NCBI GenBank assembly: GCA_013146195.2 | Contig: CM028380.1 | Location: 78,248,556-78,312,555, forward strand | DNA: 64,000 nucleotides | From: Codonopsis lanceolata | Lineage: Eukaryota > Streptophyta > Magnoliopsida > Asterales > Campanulaceae | Direction of reading: 5' to 3' | Shown: positions 11,068 through 22,600 of the stretch, piece after piece | Layout: every line of letters begins with the position of its first letter | Position numbering within the stretch: the stretch's first letter is position 1 | The notes under the pieces: generated by a model | Seen by the model: only the letters and a program-made list of their open reading frames with translations | What the model was told of the DNA's origin: nothing | Database searches by the model: none | Position numbers and translations under genes: made by a program

Positions 11068-11340
11068 AATGATGATGCTTAGAGTAGTAAAGACAAAGTT
11101 AAATGTTGATCGCTTTAAGAGCGAGTAAAAGATGATTTTGTTTGACTAAAGCTAATATTAGGCGCTCATTAAAAGTAGAGGAAGTTATGCTCGTATGAGG
11201 GGTATTCGAGAAAAACTTGGCTAAATGATGATCGCTTTAGAGCGAGTAAAGACAAAGTTAAATGTTGATCGCTTTAAGAGCGAGTAAAAGATGATTTTGT
11301 TTGACTAAAGCTAATATTAGGCAGTCATTTAAAAGTAGAG
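11068..11340. repeat. Two-copy direct repeat in the Gypsy spacer
   Basis: A block of about 100 bp containing GAGCGAGTAAAGACAAAG or its near copy and GATGATTTTGTTTGACTAAA occurs at about 11080-11165 and again at about 11237-11325. Each copy has an internal half-repeat of TGATCGCTTTAGAGCGAGTAA type. No function is visible. Confidence 0.65.
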
Positions 11341-13560
11341 GAAGTTAAAAAGTTACGACAAGGATTAAAATTGTTTGGGACAAGGCACGGCCGTAATGGC
11401 GCAGCCGTTGTTACGAGCTTAAACAAATGGGGCAGTGTTATCTTGGTTGAAGCACCGGGTTCCTGACCTTCGCAGTATTCGTGATAGTAACTGCCGCCGC
11501 CGACCTCGGGCATCATCGCAAGGGTCAAGGAGCTGGGATTCCAAATTTCGCCATGAGGTCAAGTGACCAAGTATCGGCGATGTGAGGGGGATCCATGGTG
11601 ACAGCCTTCGCAAAGATCGGTTTCGGCCAAGCCTTCTAACTCATCTTCGTTAAAAGGCACTTGGGAGCCGGCCCGCGTTTGAAAGAAAAGAGGGTTAGCC
11701 CCCATTCAGCAAGCCGCCTGGCTAATCTCCACCCACTACAAAGTAGCCGCCTCAAGACGTGGTTCATCCCCCCACAAAAACGCAGGATAAGCTTCACCTT
11801 CTACGCCGTTGGCAAAGTCGCTTGATCTCTTGTAGTCTTCAATGATCCGGCCGTTGCTCGTTGCATTCGGCATGAGCCGACCTCCGACACTAATTGCTCG
11901 AGCAGATAGTGGCGTTTGCCGCTTCCAAGTCATTCCTCCGCAAGCCAGCCTCCGCCGAACCCCGACTATGTTGTTGAGGCGCTTCTGACTTTTGGAAAGG
12001 CTTAACTGGGCCTCCAAGGCTTTTTTCTGGCTCGACCTCAGAGCTCTGGCCACCTCCTCCGGTGAGGGATTCCTCGCTATTTTGAGGTCACTGATGCAGC
12101 TTGATTTTTTCTTCTAGGTCGTTTTCTACAGCCTGTGGTGTCCTTCTCAAGAATGAGGGTATTGTTCTTGTTGAGATTTGTGATTAGGCGCCGTACATCA
12201 AGATAGATTTATTGGCGATCCGTTGAAAAAATTGTAAGTTAGAAAGGTGGAAAAGGAAAAACAAGAAGCAATGGGCGAAATGTGTTACCTCGCCATGCAC
12301 AAAGCCCATCTCTCCAATCAAGACCGAGCTTGCTTGGTCGGCATACTTCTTCTCGATCCCGCCGTGGTGTAGACGCTTCATCGCACCGAGTCCAAGAGTG
12401 GCCGGAAACCACCTCGCCAGGTACAACGATGTTGTCGAGGTCGAACGCTGGCAAGTTCCCCGATGAGGCGGCAACCTTTGGTTGGTCGTCGGGCATGACG
12501 AAATCTTCCCTGCCAACATAGGAAGTTTGGGAGTGTTTTCTTCGACCACGCCTTTATCGCCTCGCGCCTGTTCCCTCCGGGGCTCTCGCTTGCTCAACGC
12601 TGATGATGTGGGGAGATACGCTTATTGGTTCTCGCACTGTGGGGATGAAGGTTGCCGCATTGTTCTGTTGTTGGCGCTTGGTTCCACTACCGAAGTCGCT
12701 ACTGACAATGGAAGAGTAATACCGGCCGAGAGACGTGTTTAGCTCGCTTGCTCGAGCTCTTCTTAGCGCTTGCATAAATTTGGAGACGCCTGTCACCGCC
12801 TCATATCTCGCACAAGGTCAAGAAAATGTTAGCATTGAGAAAAGTACAAACATGTTGAATTATCAAGGAAAAAAGTTGACGAAGTAAATGGTTAAGAAGT
12901 AACCGTAGAAGTGAAAAGTCAGTCGGTTCGATTCCAAAGCAAGAGCACAATCCTCGCACTCACTGGGAATCTATTTCCATGGCAAGAGCCCCAAGATGGG
13001 TGAGGGGTTTCTTGGTCGATTATAACCCTGGGTTCAACTCCTTCAACGGGGGAGGTAGGAGATTCCAGCCAGACGCAAAAGGCCGAGGTCGAAGTAAGAA
13101 CTCGCCATCCAAGACAAAATTTTGTCTTGCCGCTCTTCGCTCCTAATAGCTTCCTAAATGCCTTGACTATTCGGGTTCCCCACTCTAAGGCGTGTTTGTC
13201 ATTTTCTGAAGACCGTAATCGCCGATGTAAGGTGCGAATGGCCGCCCATAATGCTCGATTCGATAAGCAAGGCTTTCCCGTCCCAAATTGTCCGACCTTG
13301 TTGGGCGGCCAAGAAGAAGCTTGAAGAAACCATGGTTGGATCTACCGCTGATGCGGCTTTTTTGTCAAGGAAAGGAGGAAAAACTTAACAGTCATATCGG
13401 TTCGAACCCGAGTGACCGGCAAGCTACTGAAAAGGAAACCAAACCAAACCTAACGGTGGTTAAGGTTAAGTCACAAGGAAGGGTGTTGAGGCATTCATCA
13501 CCGACAATGAATGGGTCAAGGGAAGTCAAGTCCAACTTGGAAAAAGTCGAAGTAGAATAC
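11325..13560 (-). pseudogene. Antisense ORF debris in the Gypsy 3' region
   Basis: Several overlapping minus-strand frames occur only in this spacer. 12053-11736 has a coiled-coil-like stretch (ALRSSQKKALEAQLSLSKSQ) followed by IIEDYKRSSDF and AYPAFLWG. This resembles the E/D-x-Y/F-KxSxxF region near the C-terminus of antisense ORFs in Tat-lineage Gypsy elements. Further minus frames at 12597-12184 and 12796-12554 could be shifted pieces of the same gene. Plus-strand ORFs at 12282-13584 appear to be shadows. The function of such antisense ORFs is not established. Confidence 0.4.
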
Positions 13561-14099
13561 CATCTTGTCTCCCCGAAGTTATGACCTTCTTTTCTATATC
13601 TAAATCAAAACGCGAACAAGATACGCTCGAATCTATTCCCACGAGTAGAACCGTGTACTAACCTCGTCCTCTGAGTTTAAATCTTCCCACTGATTGTGGA
13701 AGAGGAGTAAGGGAGGCGAGGAACGAATCGGTTTGGCTTGGTCCCTAATTGTTCATTTGGGCGAGGAAGACCACTCGCTTGTTCGTTGTTGACTTGTTGC
13801 TCGCTAATTTATGTTCGGGTTTTCGCCGGCGAGTGATCAACTGGAATCACGCCTTGCTCGCTCTTCTCCGAGGATGAGGGCGAAGACTGGCATCTCTCTG
13901 AGCTCGTGGTCGTAGCTCCCGCCTTCAATTCGAAACGGTTCCTTCGCTAGACATCCTACAGGAAAAGGAATCGAGAATTGCAGGTTAGTTATTGATCGGG
14001 TGAAGTACGGTAAGAAGAAGTTGACTATGGCACACGGGTTGTAAGATCAGTAAACGGGGTACCGACCATGGTTTTCTCGATTCCTTGGGTCCAGGGTTA

Positions 14100-14400
14100 C
14101 TAATTAAAAGGCGAAGGCAATTGAGTTTTGGGCAAACAGTTCATAGAAAATCGGAAAGGGGGTTTACACAGTGTAAACCCTAGTTCAGAAATTAAGAAAA
14201 GTGTAATGCAGTGGGATGATGAAGAGGGGCAAATACCTGGAAAGCTTGATGAAAATCTTGATTCTGTTCTTGAAATGCGGCAAGGATGCAATCTGGGAAG
14301 CGATTCTTGATGAAGATCTGCAGAAAGTTTCGCCTGTTTCTTCTATTTGCTTGAAGGCTGTTCTGAATTGCAATGAGGCGTAAAGTGGTAAAAGAGTTGA
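14100..14400. other. Gypsy spacer without a recognised gene
   Basis: Overlapping short ORFs on both strands, none with a family signature. Part of the non-coding 3' region of the Gypsy element. Confidence 0.5.
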
Positions 14401-14699
14401 ATCCTACCTTTTATATTCCACGAAGCCGCCGGTTGGGGATCAAATCATTGGGCCCGAAGCACGAGACGCGGTGAACGAGGCCGCATTTAATGGGCATAGG
14501 GAGTTGAACCTGCTTTTAGAATTGGCGGCTGACGGCTGACGGCTGACGCTTCGTACTCTTGAGAAACGCTTGTTCAAGACGTTTCATGAATTGCCGTGCA
14601 TGTAACTTTTTGGTTTTAGAATTTTGGAGGGAAGTGCTTGAAATTTTTGGGTCCTCCTCATGAGCATGAATACTCGGTGAAGACAAGGAGTTGGGGGAC

Positions 14700-15376
14700 T
14701 CTTGCCCAATCGTGCCCAAGCCGAGCCACGTGTCATGCGCTGTATCTTCCGAGCAAGCGAGCAAAGATGTTACACGAGTAAGGGTAAAATCTCTTTTGGT
14801 CGGTTCTACATACTTGCGAGATGGGGGCCTAAGCGAACATCGATGAGCGAGCATCATTGCTCGATTGCACCAGTAAGAGTTACAAATAGTTGAGGACACT
14901 CATGTCCGGGAAAGATCAAGATAACAGTTGAGGGTGGTTACACCCGAGCAATAATCCTGACCATAAGTCATGAGCAATAATCCTGACCATAAGTCATGAC
15001 TGTTCGCACGGGAGTTAATGCTTGTTATGGGTAGTTAATGCCAATCATGGGCAGTTAATGTCAATCATGAGCAGTTAATGCTGATCGTGGGCAGTTATTC
15101 ATGATTATGGGCAGTTATGCCTCCGGCACATATAAAAGCTTGGCAAAATTTGAAGGGAGGTATGCGCAATCTTATCTTCTAGCCTAAACTCTGCTGAATT
15201 GTTAACTCTCTTGTGCTAATTCACACGCCGGAGGGCTTTTGCAGGGAGTGCCCCTGCCCAGTTCACGTTTGTTCTTGTTTATTTCAGAGTCGGGCGCAGA
15301 GGATCTACAAACACGTTGAAAGCCAGGTGTTTAGATTGGGCTGATTTAGTGGATCCAGATTATCTTGGACGCATCA
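14700..15376 (+). repeat. 3' LTR of the Gypsy element
   Basis: It starts just after the polypurine tract and ends TTGGACGCATCA. A TATA box (TATAAAAG, 15131-15138) and an inverted CCTCCGGC / GCCGGAGG pair (15120-15127 and 15228-15235) mark the promoter region. The block CACGCCGGAGGGCTTTTGCA followed by GGAGTGCCCCTGCC is nearly identical in the solo LTR at 55523-56165, so both belong to one family. The exact left boundary is blurred. Confidence 0.75.
14941..15120 (+). repeat. Tandem repeats in the LTR U3 region
   Basis: Two copies of GAGCAATAATCCTGACCATA (near 14948 and 14971) are followed by about six degenerate 20-22-bp units of the form GGGCAGTTAATGCNAATCAT up to the TATA box at 15131. Their position just upstream of TATA suggests repeated transcription-factor sites, which is inference. 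Confidence 0.75.
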
Positions 15377-17054
15377 GTTTTAATTACTTCGGAACCTAAT
15401 AAATAAAAAGTTATTATATAAAGATAAAGATTTTGTATTCGATTCCAACAGAGTTATTCAACTTTTTATTTTGTGTCTGCTAAATTTACTTATTAAAAAA
15501 AAAGTTAGTTGACCATCAATTTTTGTATCTAGGTCATAAAAAATAACAATTGATTTGGTATATAATATCAATATTTCAAGGAAAAATCAAATTTTATTGT
15601 GCATAAACATGTTACCAAAAAACTATTCATCCAGAAGTCAAAACATAAATAAAAGAAAAAAAATTGATTGAGTATATTCTTTTTATTGCAAATTATTTTA
15701 ACGAATGAAAAATAACAGCTTTCAGTAATTATTTAATACATAATTTCTAATAATGTTTGGGTATTTTTCATTTTCAAATATTCAAATAATGAAAAGTTAA
15801 ATAAATTATTCATCTAAAATTTTTATATTTATATTTTTTAAGAATCCCTTATTTTCTTTTCGCTATGGACCACACACAGGGACTGGGTTAGGTCATGTTT
15901 TACAATTTGGTTGACCCTTGGAGGTTGATAAATTTTTGAGTGGGGTTAGCTTTAAAGTTTAAACGGTTTGCATGGATGGAGTTTGAAGTCAATAAGACAA
16001 GGGATGAACTAGTGACACTTGAAATAGATATAATGGCATGTTAGAGCAGGGTCAATGGAAGATCTTAGCCAAATTTTCTTGTAATCTTTGCTTCCAATGG
16101 AGTATCTTCATAAATCAAATATAAATCATCTATTGATTTGTAGGAAAAAAAAAATCAAGAGATGAACCCAAATGGCTCCAACTCCTAGGTATTGCCTCCT
16201 TCCCCTTTTCCCACCCTTTCCATGTGTCAACAATTTATTGGTCATCATTTTATTTTTCCTCCTTGTTTTTTTGACAAATTTTCAGCTCAAAAAAAATATT
16301 TGTTTTCCTGAATTAAAGTACACATTTTTACTTATAAAAAGAGACTTGGTTTGTTTAATTTTATTGACTCAAATTATTAAAATTATAATAAATAAATATT
16401 ATTTTAATAATGACTATTTATATAATTTCGAAACTATTTATTTATGCAATATAAAATTTATTTGTTAGTATAAATTGAAAGAATATATTAAATTAATAGA
16501 GATAAAGATGATGTGGTAGATAAAGTTGTTGGAGATAAAGATAGTGGGGTATGTAAATATGTTGGATTTTGTGCCACCATTGGGAGGGTTTTTTTGTTTT
16601 AAATCAAATGAGTATCTAATGAATTAGTTTATTGATTTTTAATGGGTTGAATTTGATTTTAGGTTTAATTTTTGGCTAACCATTGTACTTGCTTAGGCTA
16701 GCCTATTGGAGAAAAACACAAATTTTATATCATCTTTATATTCAATTGAGTTTGATATTGGAGTATATTTTTATTATTATTATTATTATTATATATTTGG
16801 AGGTTAATTTCATTTGTTCGGCCAGGGCTTCGCTCAATATATAACGCAGAGTTAGAATGTGTAGCTCGTGGAACCAACTGAGGTCAAATTGATAAAAATG
16901 TCAAATTAAGAGGCTTGAGCTCTCATTCGACTTCATTTATTAAAATGCATGTTTTATATTATACAAATAAATAATAAATTAAACAAATTAAAAATCAAAA
17001 TTATCCATATCTCAGCTTCAAATTTGCCTTAACAAAGCAAATATATAGGACTTC
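15377..17054. other. AT-rich intergenic DNA
   Basis: No gene is seen. There is a (TTA)n run near 16768-16792. A possible old MITE lies between about 16043 (GAGCAGGGTCAATGG) and 16705, but its ends match only weakly. The ORF at 16172-16468 is low-complexity and unsupported. Confidence 0.5.
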
Positions 17055-17861
17055 TCTTCTGTTGGGTGGGTCCAGCCCATGTGGTGGCCCAAGCCCATGC
17101 TTTTCTCTGATGTTGTAAAGAAAAAGAAAATATAATAAATATAAAAGTCAAAGAAAACAAAAAGGGAGAGAAGAAAATTACGGCAGACTCTTCTGGAAAC
17201 TCAAAGAGAATTGCCGATGTCTTCGAGATTGTTTCATGGTCATTGTTTTTGGAAGATTCAAGAACTCATGAAGGGCTGTCTCTCAGTCTATAAAAGGGAT
17301 AGTATACAACAGCAAATGGGTGCCAAAAACAGAGAGAATTACAGCAGCAAACTAAGAGGAAAATAGAGTGCTTCGAAGCTACATACGTGTTCGTTCGGAA
17401 GGCAGTTTCAACTCCGATTGGGCTGAGATTTCAGAGGATTGTTCCAGCCTTAAGGGTGACTCTTTGCAGCAGTCCAGGCTATGAGAAAAGCCCCGCTTTG
17501 CAGCTGATTTGGTACACATCCTAACTCATTTTCTCTCATAATTGTTGTAGTGTTGTTGGTTGCTATCCACCAATTTGTTTGGTGAGAACTTTGTTGGTGT
17601 TGTAGTGATCCAAGATAATTGTTGTTCTTGATGTATTTGTAATCCTCTAGTTACACTAGAGAAGAACCCATTTGTAAACCCACTTGAGATAGTGAAAGTT
17701 TTTGACTTGGACTACCGTCCCGTGGTTTTTCCCGATTTGGGTTTTCCACGTAAAAATCCTTGTTTCTTTTGTGGTCGTTTGTGCTGCAATTATTCTGTTT
17801 TAACTTGTTGTATTGGAAGAGTGTTTGGTGGTTGTCTGGTGCAATTTTTCTCAACATCTTC
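17055..17861 (+). mobile_element. Solo LTR (Copia-type), 797 bp with 5-bp TSD
   Basis: The LTR runs from 17060 (TGTTGGGTGGG) to 17856 (TTTCTCAACA) and is flanked by TCTTC on both sides (17055-17059 and 17857-17861). Inside are a TATA-like TATAAAAGGG near 17290 and a CCACGTAAAAATCCTTGTTT stretch, a common feature near the 3' end of plant Copia LTRs. There is no internal domain, PBS or PPT next to it, so it is a solo LTR left by LTR-LTR recombination. Orientation follows the TATA box. Confidence 0.85.
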
Positions 17862-18925
17862 TACATAGCTAGACATAGATACACTTTTGGAACTACTTTC
17901 ATAGTGGGCACAAGACTGAAGATTTTCTTTATCAAGTCCTCGTTCGAAAGCATTTGACAAGTTCTTTCTCTTCCTCTCTCTCTCTCTCTAATTTTGTTTG
18001 TTCAATTTCCTTGTTTCGAGGTGCCTGCTATGTTGTTCTCGTTAATTTCTTCAATCATGTGTGAGTAATTTTCTATTTCTAGGATCAGATGTAACCCATG
18101 ATGAATTTATGAATGAAGTTTCGATCTTTCCGTTTATTATATGAATGTTACCTGTTTTTTGTTCATTTTAGTTTCATTAAGAATTGTATGAATTTGTGGT
18201 AGTGAAAGGCCGAAAGGTGAAACTCCTATGATTTCAGTTACTGAAGCGAGGGACCGAAAGATAAAATGTAGGTAATGGAACCCTAAAATTGAACTAGAAG
18301 TTCATGAGAACAACGGTTAATTGAGTTTATAGAGACTAATTGAATTGTACAACATAATGGGTTTAATTCAATTTATTGAGCGAGACATCATATTTGAATT
18401 AATCTAGGCACGGTTGGGATAATTCGACAGAATACAATCAACTATATTTATACAATTCGCCTTCAAAACTTAATATTCATCATAAACACGAAGATCGTTG
18501 CAGAATTTATAAATTCATTGTTACAATGAACCAAAATCTTAGAAGCTTTTTAATTACTATTTCCAATCAAAAAACCAACTATGTTTAATTTAGTTAATTT
18601 AGTTAATTTAGTCTTGTTACTTCAATTTAACTCTTCACAACAAAAACTTTAAAATTGATTCTTCTAAATAGTCTAAGTTGTGAGTCTTTGGTACTTGATT
18701 CAAAGTCCATTGGTCATCCGCTTACAATAGAATTTAGTGATTAATTTGAAAATCACACGACATTAGTTTTCTCATGTATTATTTGATATTGTAAAAAACT
18801 CTTTCTTTACTTATAAATAAAATAATCAATTAATTAGAATGTAAATAATGGATTGCAAAAATCTATCCTACCAGCTAGAAGGTCTCAAATATTAAATTAA
18901 TTGAGACAGTTAAAATGTTACTTAA
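17862..18925. other. AT-rich intergenic DNA
   Basis: Contains a (CT)n run near 17966-17990 and the short direct repeat TTTAGTTAATTTAGTTAATT near 18590. No coding signal. Confidence 0.5.
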
Positions 18926-19562
18926 TACTTCATCCGTCCCAGATAAATGTTCCTCGCTGACAAAGAGTAGAGATTAAAAAACACAATTAATGATGTGCTA
19001 TAAAATATGTTAAGAGGATAATAATAATCATCTATTTCCGCATTAATTTTTTATTGGTTTCTGGATAAAAGTAGTTAGAATTAACATTAATTTAGTCTCA
19101 CTATTCTAAATAAAGGCTCGTTTGGTGCAGCGTATTGAAAACGCAGCTTTTTCAAAACACAGCGTTTTTAAAACGCAGTGTTTTCAAAACGCAGTTTTAT
19201 TTTTGTAAACACGTTTGGAAAATTATTTCAAAACGCTATTTTTCATAAACAGACTAGTTGAAAACGTAGCATATTTTAAACGCTACAAATTGAGCGTTTT
19301 AAAACGCTCACGTTTTTAAAGCGTTGCGTTTTAAAGCGCATTGAAACTTTTAAAGAAAAACGCGTTTTTACGGCATTTGACCAAACGCTCCACCAAACAA
19401 GCACTAAGAGGGTTTCTAGATAAGTCATGTTAATATTAAACAAAGGTTTAAGCGTAGATTGGGATGATTCGTAAAGTATTTATTATCAAAAAGTCATTAT
19501 GAACATTAGCCGGGTCATCTCAATATAGAAAACAAAAACATTTATTCAGAACAAAAGAAGTA
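18926..19562. mobile_element. Stowaway-like MITE split by a second MITE
   Basis: The left end TACTTCATCCGTCCC, followed by AGATAAATGTTC, and the right end (reverse complement TTACTTCTTTTGTTCTGAAT, then AAATG) are the diverged CTCCCTCCGTCCC-type inverted ends of Stowaway-like elements. A MITE of another family sits inside at 19115-19402. Confidence 0.55.
19115..19402 (+). mobile_element. MITE family M1, copy 1
   Basis: Inverted ends GCTCGTTTGGTGCAGCG at the left and, in reverse complement, GCTTGTTTGGTGGAGCG at the right. The interior is built from repeated AAAACGC / GCGTTTT motifs and would fold on itself. Other copies lie at 44958-45216 and, inverted, at 50962-51225. I could not fix a target duplication, so the superfamily is open. 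Confidence 0.75.
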
Positions 19563-19647
19563 ATTAATATGAAAAATTGTATTTAATAATCATTTCTCCA
19601 TTAAGACTGACATATTGTTCAAAAATTGTATAGATATTGAAAATTAT

Positions 19648-19892
19648 ATTCCTTATGTTCCTAAATAATTGTCCTTTTCTCTTTTGTCTATTCCAAAATA
19701 ATTGTTTTTTTTCAAAACTTTTTTTAGAAAAACACTTTTAATACTCTACTCTTACTTTTTTTTTTTTTTGCATACTTTAATTATAGTCACATACACAAAG
19801 ACATTTCAAATTACACCAATATTTATGATATAGATAATTATTTTCTCTTAAAGAATGTACCGAAGAACAATTATTTATGAACAAAAGGAGTA
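19648..19892. mobile_element. Stowaway-like MITE, decayed
   Basis: Left ATGTTCCTAAATAATTGTCC and right AACAATTATTTATGAACAAA are inverted copies; the right end closes with AGGAGTAA. The interior is a typical short non-coding sequence. Confidence 0.5.
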
Positions 19893-20276
19893 ACTTTTTT
19901 CCTAAGGGAACTTGTTATAGCTTCTGAACTTCAATTCTCGGTCACATGTTTATTACACTTTAATTTAATATAAAGTTGGGATAGAAATTGAGATGCCATA
20001 TATTTATGAGGTATGATATTACAAATTTAAACTTGTGTTATTATTACAAACTTTAGAATTAGTGTCATTAAATCAAATCTATTTAAATCTCTACACCGTT
20101 AGATCAAATGTGATCTTTCTCTAATTAATGACATGAAAATTTCAAATAATCACCAACTAAATATCCAACGACTCTAACATTAAAGATCGTTGAATTATCA
20201 CAAGGTTCAACTTGTAATATCATTTGCCTAAATGTGTAATTACACTGTAATAAAGTTGATATGCCAAATAATTTCC
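19893..20276. other. Upstream region of F-box gene 1
   Basis: AT-rich non-coding DNA between a MITE and the TATA box. No further defined regulatory site can be called. Confidence 0.4.
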
Positions 20277-20289
20277 TATAAAAACACTT
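20277..20289 (+). promoter_or_regulatory. TATA box of F-box gene 1
   Basis: TATAAAAACACTT, 87 bp before the start codon. The same 13 bases lie upstream of the paralogue at 45238-45250, so this core promoter was duplicated with the gene. Confidence 0.7.
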
Positions 20290-20363
20290 CACCCGAGATA
20301 ACTCTTGCTAAATTGTTGTTACAAACATTTTTGTCATTAAATTAGCATCATTTCATTTCTCCA

Positions 20364-21935
20364 ATGGCAAACCCAAACAACCAAGATATGTTCCAATACT
20401 TGCCCGAATCTCTCCTTTTTATTATCATCTCTTTGTTGCCATTCCAAGAAGCAGCAAGAACTTCTGTTTTATCCAAACGATGGCGAACCATTTGGTACTC
20501 AACCAAAAACATTCAATTTTGCGAGAGGTTTTTCATTAAACCCGGAGATTCTGATGCCGAGAAAGGGCGTCGGAGAATGGTGTTCCTCCATTTCATGCAA
20601 CAATGGATCCAAATGCATAGGGAACCAACTGCAGAAAGATTTTCCCTCTCATTTTCAAGACCTCAAAATCATGTTTGTGTGTTGAAAAAATGCATTCGAT
20701 TTGCAATTGGTCGTAAAGTCAAGGTTCTTGATCTTGATTTCTCTGATCCATCATGGTATGAGCTGGGTGATTATTACAACGGTCTATTGCAAATTGATCT
20801 TGGGAATCTTGGAAACGAACTACAAAGTCTTAATTTGTTCTCGTGTGATTTTATCCTTCCTCGGGACAAGACCTACAATGCACTCAAGAGCCTCTCTTTG
20901 GGATGGATTAAACTAAGTGTTGCGACATTGAAGTCTTTGCTAACAGGATGTCCATCCCTCGAGAATTTGAGGTTGAAAAAGTGTTGGGGTTTTGGACATT
21001 TAGAGATATCTGGGGTACGAAGGCTCAAGCATTTGGTTCTTGACAAGTGTCAGATTGATTTAGAGGCCGGGTTTTTAGTGAATGCCGAAAATTTGCAATA
21101 CTTTAAGTACTTAGGGTTGGTCATTCCTTTTAGAGTCGAACAATTAAGAACTCTTGTGGGGTTTGGTCTTGATTTTACAATGGAGACTCAACGCCATTTA
21201 GATGCGCAAATCCTCTATAATCAGCTCAGCCAACTTTGGTCAACTAAGGTTCTAAGTGTATGCTGTTGCATGCTTCAGGTACGTAGTAACTCATTTCTCT
21301 TCAAGCTCATACATGTGTGTGTGTGTGCTGAGGCAATTATGTCGCTAGCTCATAAAAAAAAATTCCTGTGAAATTAGGTAATTCATCTTGCACGACATTC
21401 ATCGATGTTATTACCTCAACTTCAAAGAGTACGACATTTGATTTTGAAGCCAACGGCGTTACATAATTTAGAATATTTTGGAATTTCTTTCTTCCTCAAC
21501 AGTTTCCCCAACTTGGAGGCTCTTTCGCTCTATGTCGACCATCCTCGCTTTATATATGTGAGTGTAATTCTATCATCTTATTTTATTTTTTTTAAACTTG
21601 TTTGTTAGATTTCTTGATTTTATCTTATCTTCTGACATGGATTATTCCAGGGTATTCTACCTCCATATGATCCGAAGGATCACCCATTTGTGAGCACACA
21701 GAGACATACATTTGTGTTTGAATGTGTAAAGAAGACATTAAGGATGGTCCAGGTGCATGATTACAAGGGATACCCTTGTGAAGAAAGAGTGCTTCAATAT
21801 CTTATCAAGTATGGCCATGTTTTGGAGAATGTATATGTTCGTCTCGCAACTACTCGTCATGATTACGCCAGTAGAGCGCAACGACTCCTACAACTTCAGA
21901 GAGCTTCCCCGAATCTCCGCATCACAATTATCTAA
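20364..21935 (+). CDS. F-box/LRR/FBD protein, gene 1 (3 exons)
   Basis: Exons are 20364-21278, 21378-21557 and 21651-21935, joined in phase 0 by GT-AG introns (CAG|GTACG, TTAG|GTAAT, TAT|GTGAG, CCAG|GGT), giving about 459 residues. Residues about 8-50 form the F-box (MFQYLPESLLFIIISLLPF, then ARTSVLSKRWRTIW). It would bind a Skp1-like ASK protein in an SCF ubiquitin ligase. The middle contains leucine-rich repeats of the plant type (LKSLSLGWIKLS, LLTGCPSLENLRLKKCWG). Exon 3 holds an FBD domain, with FECVKKTLRMVQVHDYKG and RVLQYLIKYGHVLENV. The length is normal for the large plant F-box/FBD family. The substrate is unknown. A paralogue lies at 45350, with decayed copies at 27650-31200 and 42945. 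The 3' flank is shared with those copies, showing duplication of a larger segment. All exons are open. Confidence 0.93.
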
Positions 21936-22485
21936 TGGGAAGAGAGTGCTTGAAGCCAAACTCATGGATTCGTTGATAAAGGATTCGTTACGGGTCAAAA
22001 GATCTTCAGGGGAGGGGAGATTGAGTTTTGAAGATCTTGTTGACATGATGTATTTTTCAGGTGAGGGTGAGAAGGCCTGTTGGTTCATTATCCCGTGTAT
22101 GCCCTCGTGTGCGCACACCACCATTACCATCAAGACATAAATCACAAATTAAGAAAAAGGTTCAATGGCTAAAAAATTTGTGTTCACTTGCAATATCATC
22201 AACTAATATAGATATTACAGTGCTCTTTCAACATTTTTTCCAATGACAATTATTTGGGAATAAACTTTTTTGATCCAATGGTGGATTAGTAAGCATGTCC
22301 ATGTTATATTTCATAGTTTTCACCAAAGGACAGTTCTTTTTCCGCAAATTGATATTTGCGATCTATTTATCATTTTTCTCCCATAACCTACCTTTGACAA
22401 TGTCGGATCAGCAGACTTCACACCTTGTAATCTCTTCAAGAATTTTCAAGACCTACAATTCCCGAGTATTTAGTTGATCAAACTA
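21936..22485 (+). other. 3' UTR and duplicated downstream flank of F-box gene 1
   Basis: 21995-22170 aligns with both arms of the inverted pseudogene: shared GGTTGGTTCATTATCC-type sequence (22079-22094), ACCATTACCATCAAGACA (22120-22137) and ATCACAAATTAAG. 22171-22450 has no counterpart in those copies and looks like an insertion. The ORFs in it are not coding. Confidence 0.6.
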
Positions 22486-22600
22486 ACCACTAAGGGGGTG
22501 GCACAGTGGTGGAGATGGGGCTTCACAAAGTGTGAGGTATCAGGTTCGATCCTTTCTCATGCCCCCCTTCCCCCCCCCCCACCCTAGGAGGAAAAAATAA
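22486..22600 (+). mobile_element. tRNA-derived SINE
   Basis: GGGGGTGGCACAGTGGTGGA (A-box TGGCACAGTGG) is followed after about 35 bp by the B-box GGTTCGATCC (22545-22554), then a C-rich stretch and an A-rich tail (AAAAAATAAAA). The paralogous flank of the pseudogene at 30300-30320 reads ATCAAACTAGCTAAACTAAC without this insert, so it is an empty site. The insert is flanked by similar CAAACTAAC / AAAACTAGC sequences, a possible target duplication. Confidence 0.75.

Larger units (their letters stand above)
10635..15376 (+). mobile_element. Gypsy LTR retrotransposon, 3' half (Tat-like)
   Basis: Order on plus: the C-terminal end of integrase (10635-10747), a long spacer with antisense ORF debris (about 11325-13560), a polypurine-like tract AAGGAGTTGGGGGAC (14685-14699) and an LTR to 15376. 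A long region with an antisense ORF between pol and the 3' LTR is known from Tat-lineage (Grande/Retand-type) Gypsy elements. That lineage is inferred from architecture, not from pol sequence. The base composition is richer in G+C than the flanks. The upstream part is lost in the gap. Confidence 0.7.

Noticed and set aside
12925..12945. Another B-box-like GGTTCGATTCC
   Set aside because: No matching A-box or acceptor stem; chance occurrence in the retroelement spacer.
13395..13425. tRNA-like T-loop sequence GGTTCGAACCC
   Set aside because: No cloverleaf arms or A-box at proper spacing could be drawn; it lies in the Gypsy spacer.
16043..16705. Possible PIF-like MITE with GAGCAGGGTCAATGG end
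   Set aside because: The opposite end matches too weakly and no TAA/TTA duplication could be placed.
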